A program made the position numbers and the translations under genes. 52,379 nucleotides of DNA, from NCBI GenBank assembly GCA_947629565.1, contig CANREG010000013.1:1-52379 (forward strand), in the 5' to 3' direction. Shown one piece after another: positions 52,305-52,379 of the stretch. This stretch comes from an uncultured Lachnospiraceae bacterium. GTDB taxonomy: Bacteria > Bacillota > Clostridia > Lachnospirales > Lachnospiraceae. The notes beneath the pieces were generated by a model that was not told where the DNA came from, did not search any database, and was given only the letters and a program-made list of their open reading frames with translations. Position 1 is the stretch's first letter. Each line of letters opens with the position of its first letter.

Positions 52305-52379
52305 ATCGAGTAGGAGGGGGATTTAAATAATCCCCCGACCTCTCACACCACCGTGCGTACCGTTCGGTACACGGCGGTT
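52305..52379 (-). mobile_element. 3' end of a group II intron (domains V and VI)
   Basis: Read on the minus strand from the window edge: AACCGCCGTGTACC, the GAAC tetraloop, then GGTACGCACGGTGG form the domain V hairpin. GTGAGAGGTCGGGGG and AAATCCCCCTCCTACTCGAT form domain VI with the branch-point A in CCTAC, ending AT at about 52305. This matches the 3' end of bacterial group II introns. The rest of the intron and any reverse transcriptase lie beyond the window. The following exon is AT-rich sequence with no gene that I can identify up to about 52190. Confidence 0.85.

Noticed and set aside
30000-52379. Integrase, transposase or flanking direct repeats for the island
   Set aside because: I looked for such genes in the listed proteins and for a repeat of the junction sequence and found none.

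Overview
The window looks like chromosomal DNA of an anaerobic Clostridia, most likely a Lachnospiraceae-type Bacillota. Support for this: strong AGGAGG-type ribosome binding sites throughout, a long-form ribosome hibernation factor, a prfB gene with the CTT-TGA programmed frameshift, an iron-only hydrogenase-type sensor kinase, LarB/LarC proteins and an ApgM-type kinase in the threonine operon. Almost every gene is on the minus strand. I cannot name a species from the sequence alone.

Positions 1-29,865 are ordinary core genome of medium GC. Reading in the direction of transcription (right to left), the far-left part runs hpf, secA, prfB, cheW, hom, apgM (probable homoserine kinase), lysC. 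Next to it are carD, a GH13 glycosidase, a polysaccharide deacetylase, a SPOR-amidase, a RelB/YoeB toxin-antitoxin pair, an XRE regulator, and a degV plus YgjP-type metallopeptidase unit. Further right come larB, a larC that lacks its usual C-terminal half, and an MFS/spermidine synthase fusion. These are followed by two small membrane proteins, an EAL/degenerate-GGDEF protein, a Nudix hydrolase, a 1159-residue hydrogenase-like hybrid histidine kinase, a zinc phospholipase C-like protein, a divergent pair of unknown genes and nadA.

At about 29,990 base composition drops sharply to AT-rich and stays there to the right end. This half is a defence island whose left edge sits on a chimeric, truncated gene. 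Reading leftward from the right end it contains: the 3' end of a group II intron; an MqsA-type HTH plus Panacea antitoxin with its own promoter, perfect 20-bp operator and a 29-codon leader ORF; an AAA ATPase plus subtilase pair of the IetAS type; an unrecognised protein with a TOPRIM-like motif pair; a complete SspD-B-C-A single-strand DNA phosphorothioation cassette; and a helicase, a GHKL ATPase and a phospholipase D-like nuclease in the same operon. It ends with a frameshifted small ORF, a TrlF-type PHP/SMC-like ATPase with a small partner, and a truncated DUF6414 gene.

The most interesting system is the seven-gene phosphorothioation operon (34 to 45 kb). The modification genes are intact, the well-known SspE effector is absent, and the three downstream genes are the natural effector candidates. 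The TOPRIM-like orphan between this operon and the IetAS pair is the least explained protein. Other notable points are a DnaA-box cluster between hpf and carD, a 150-bp interrupted palindrome between secA and prfB, and a 22-bp perfect palindrome spanning two convergent stop codons.
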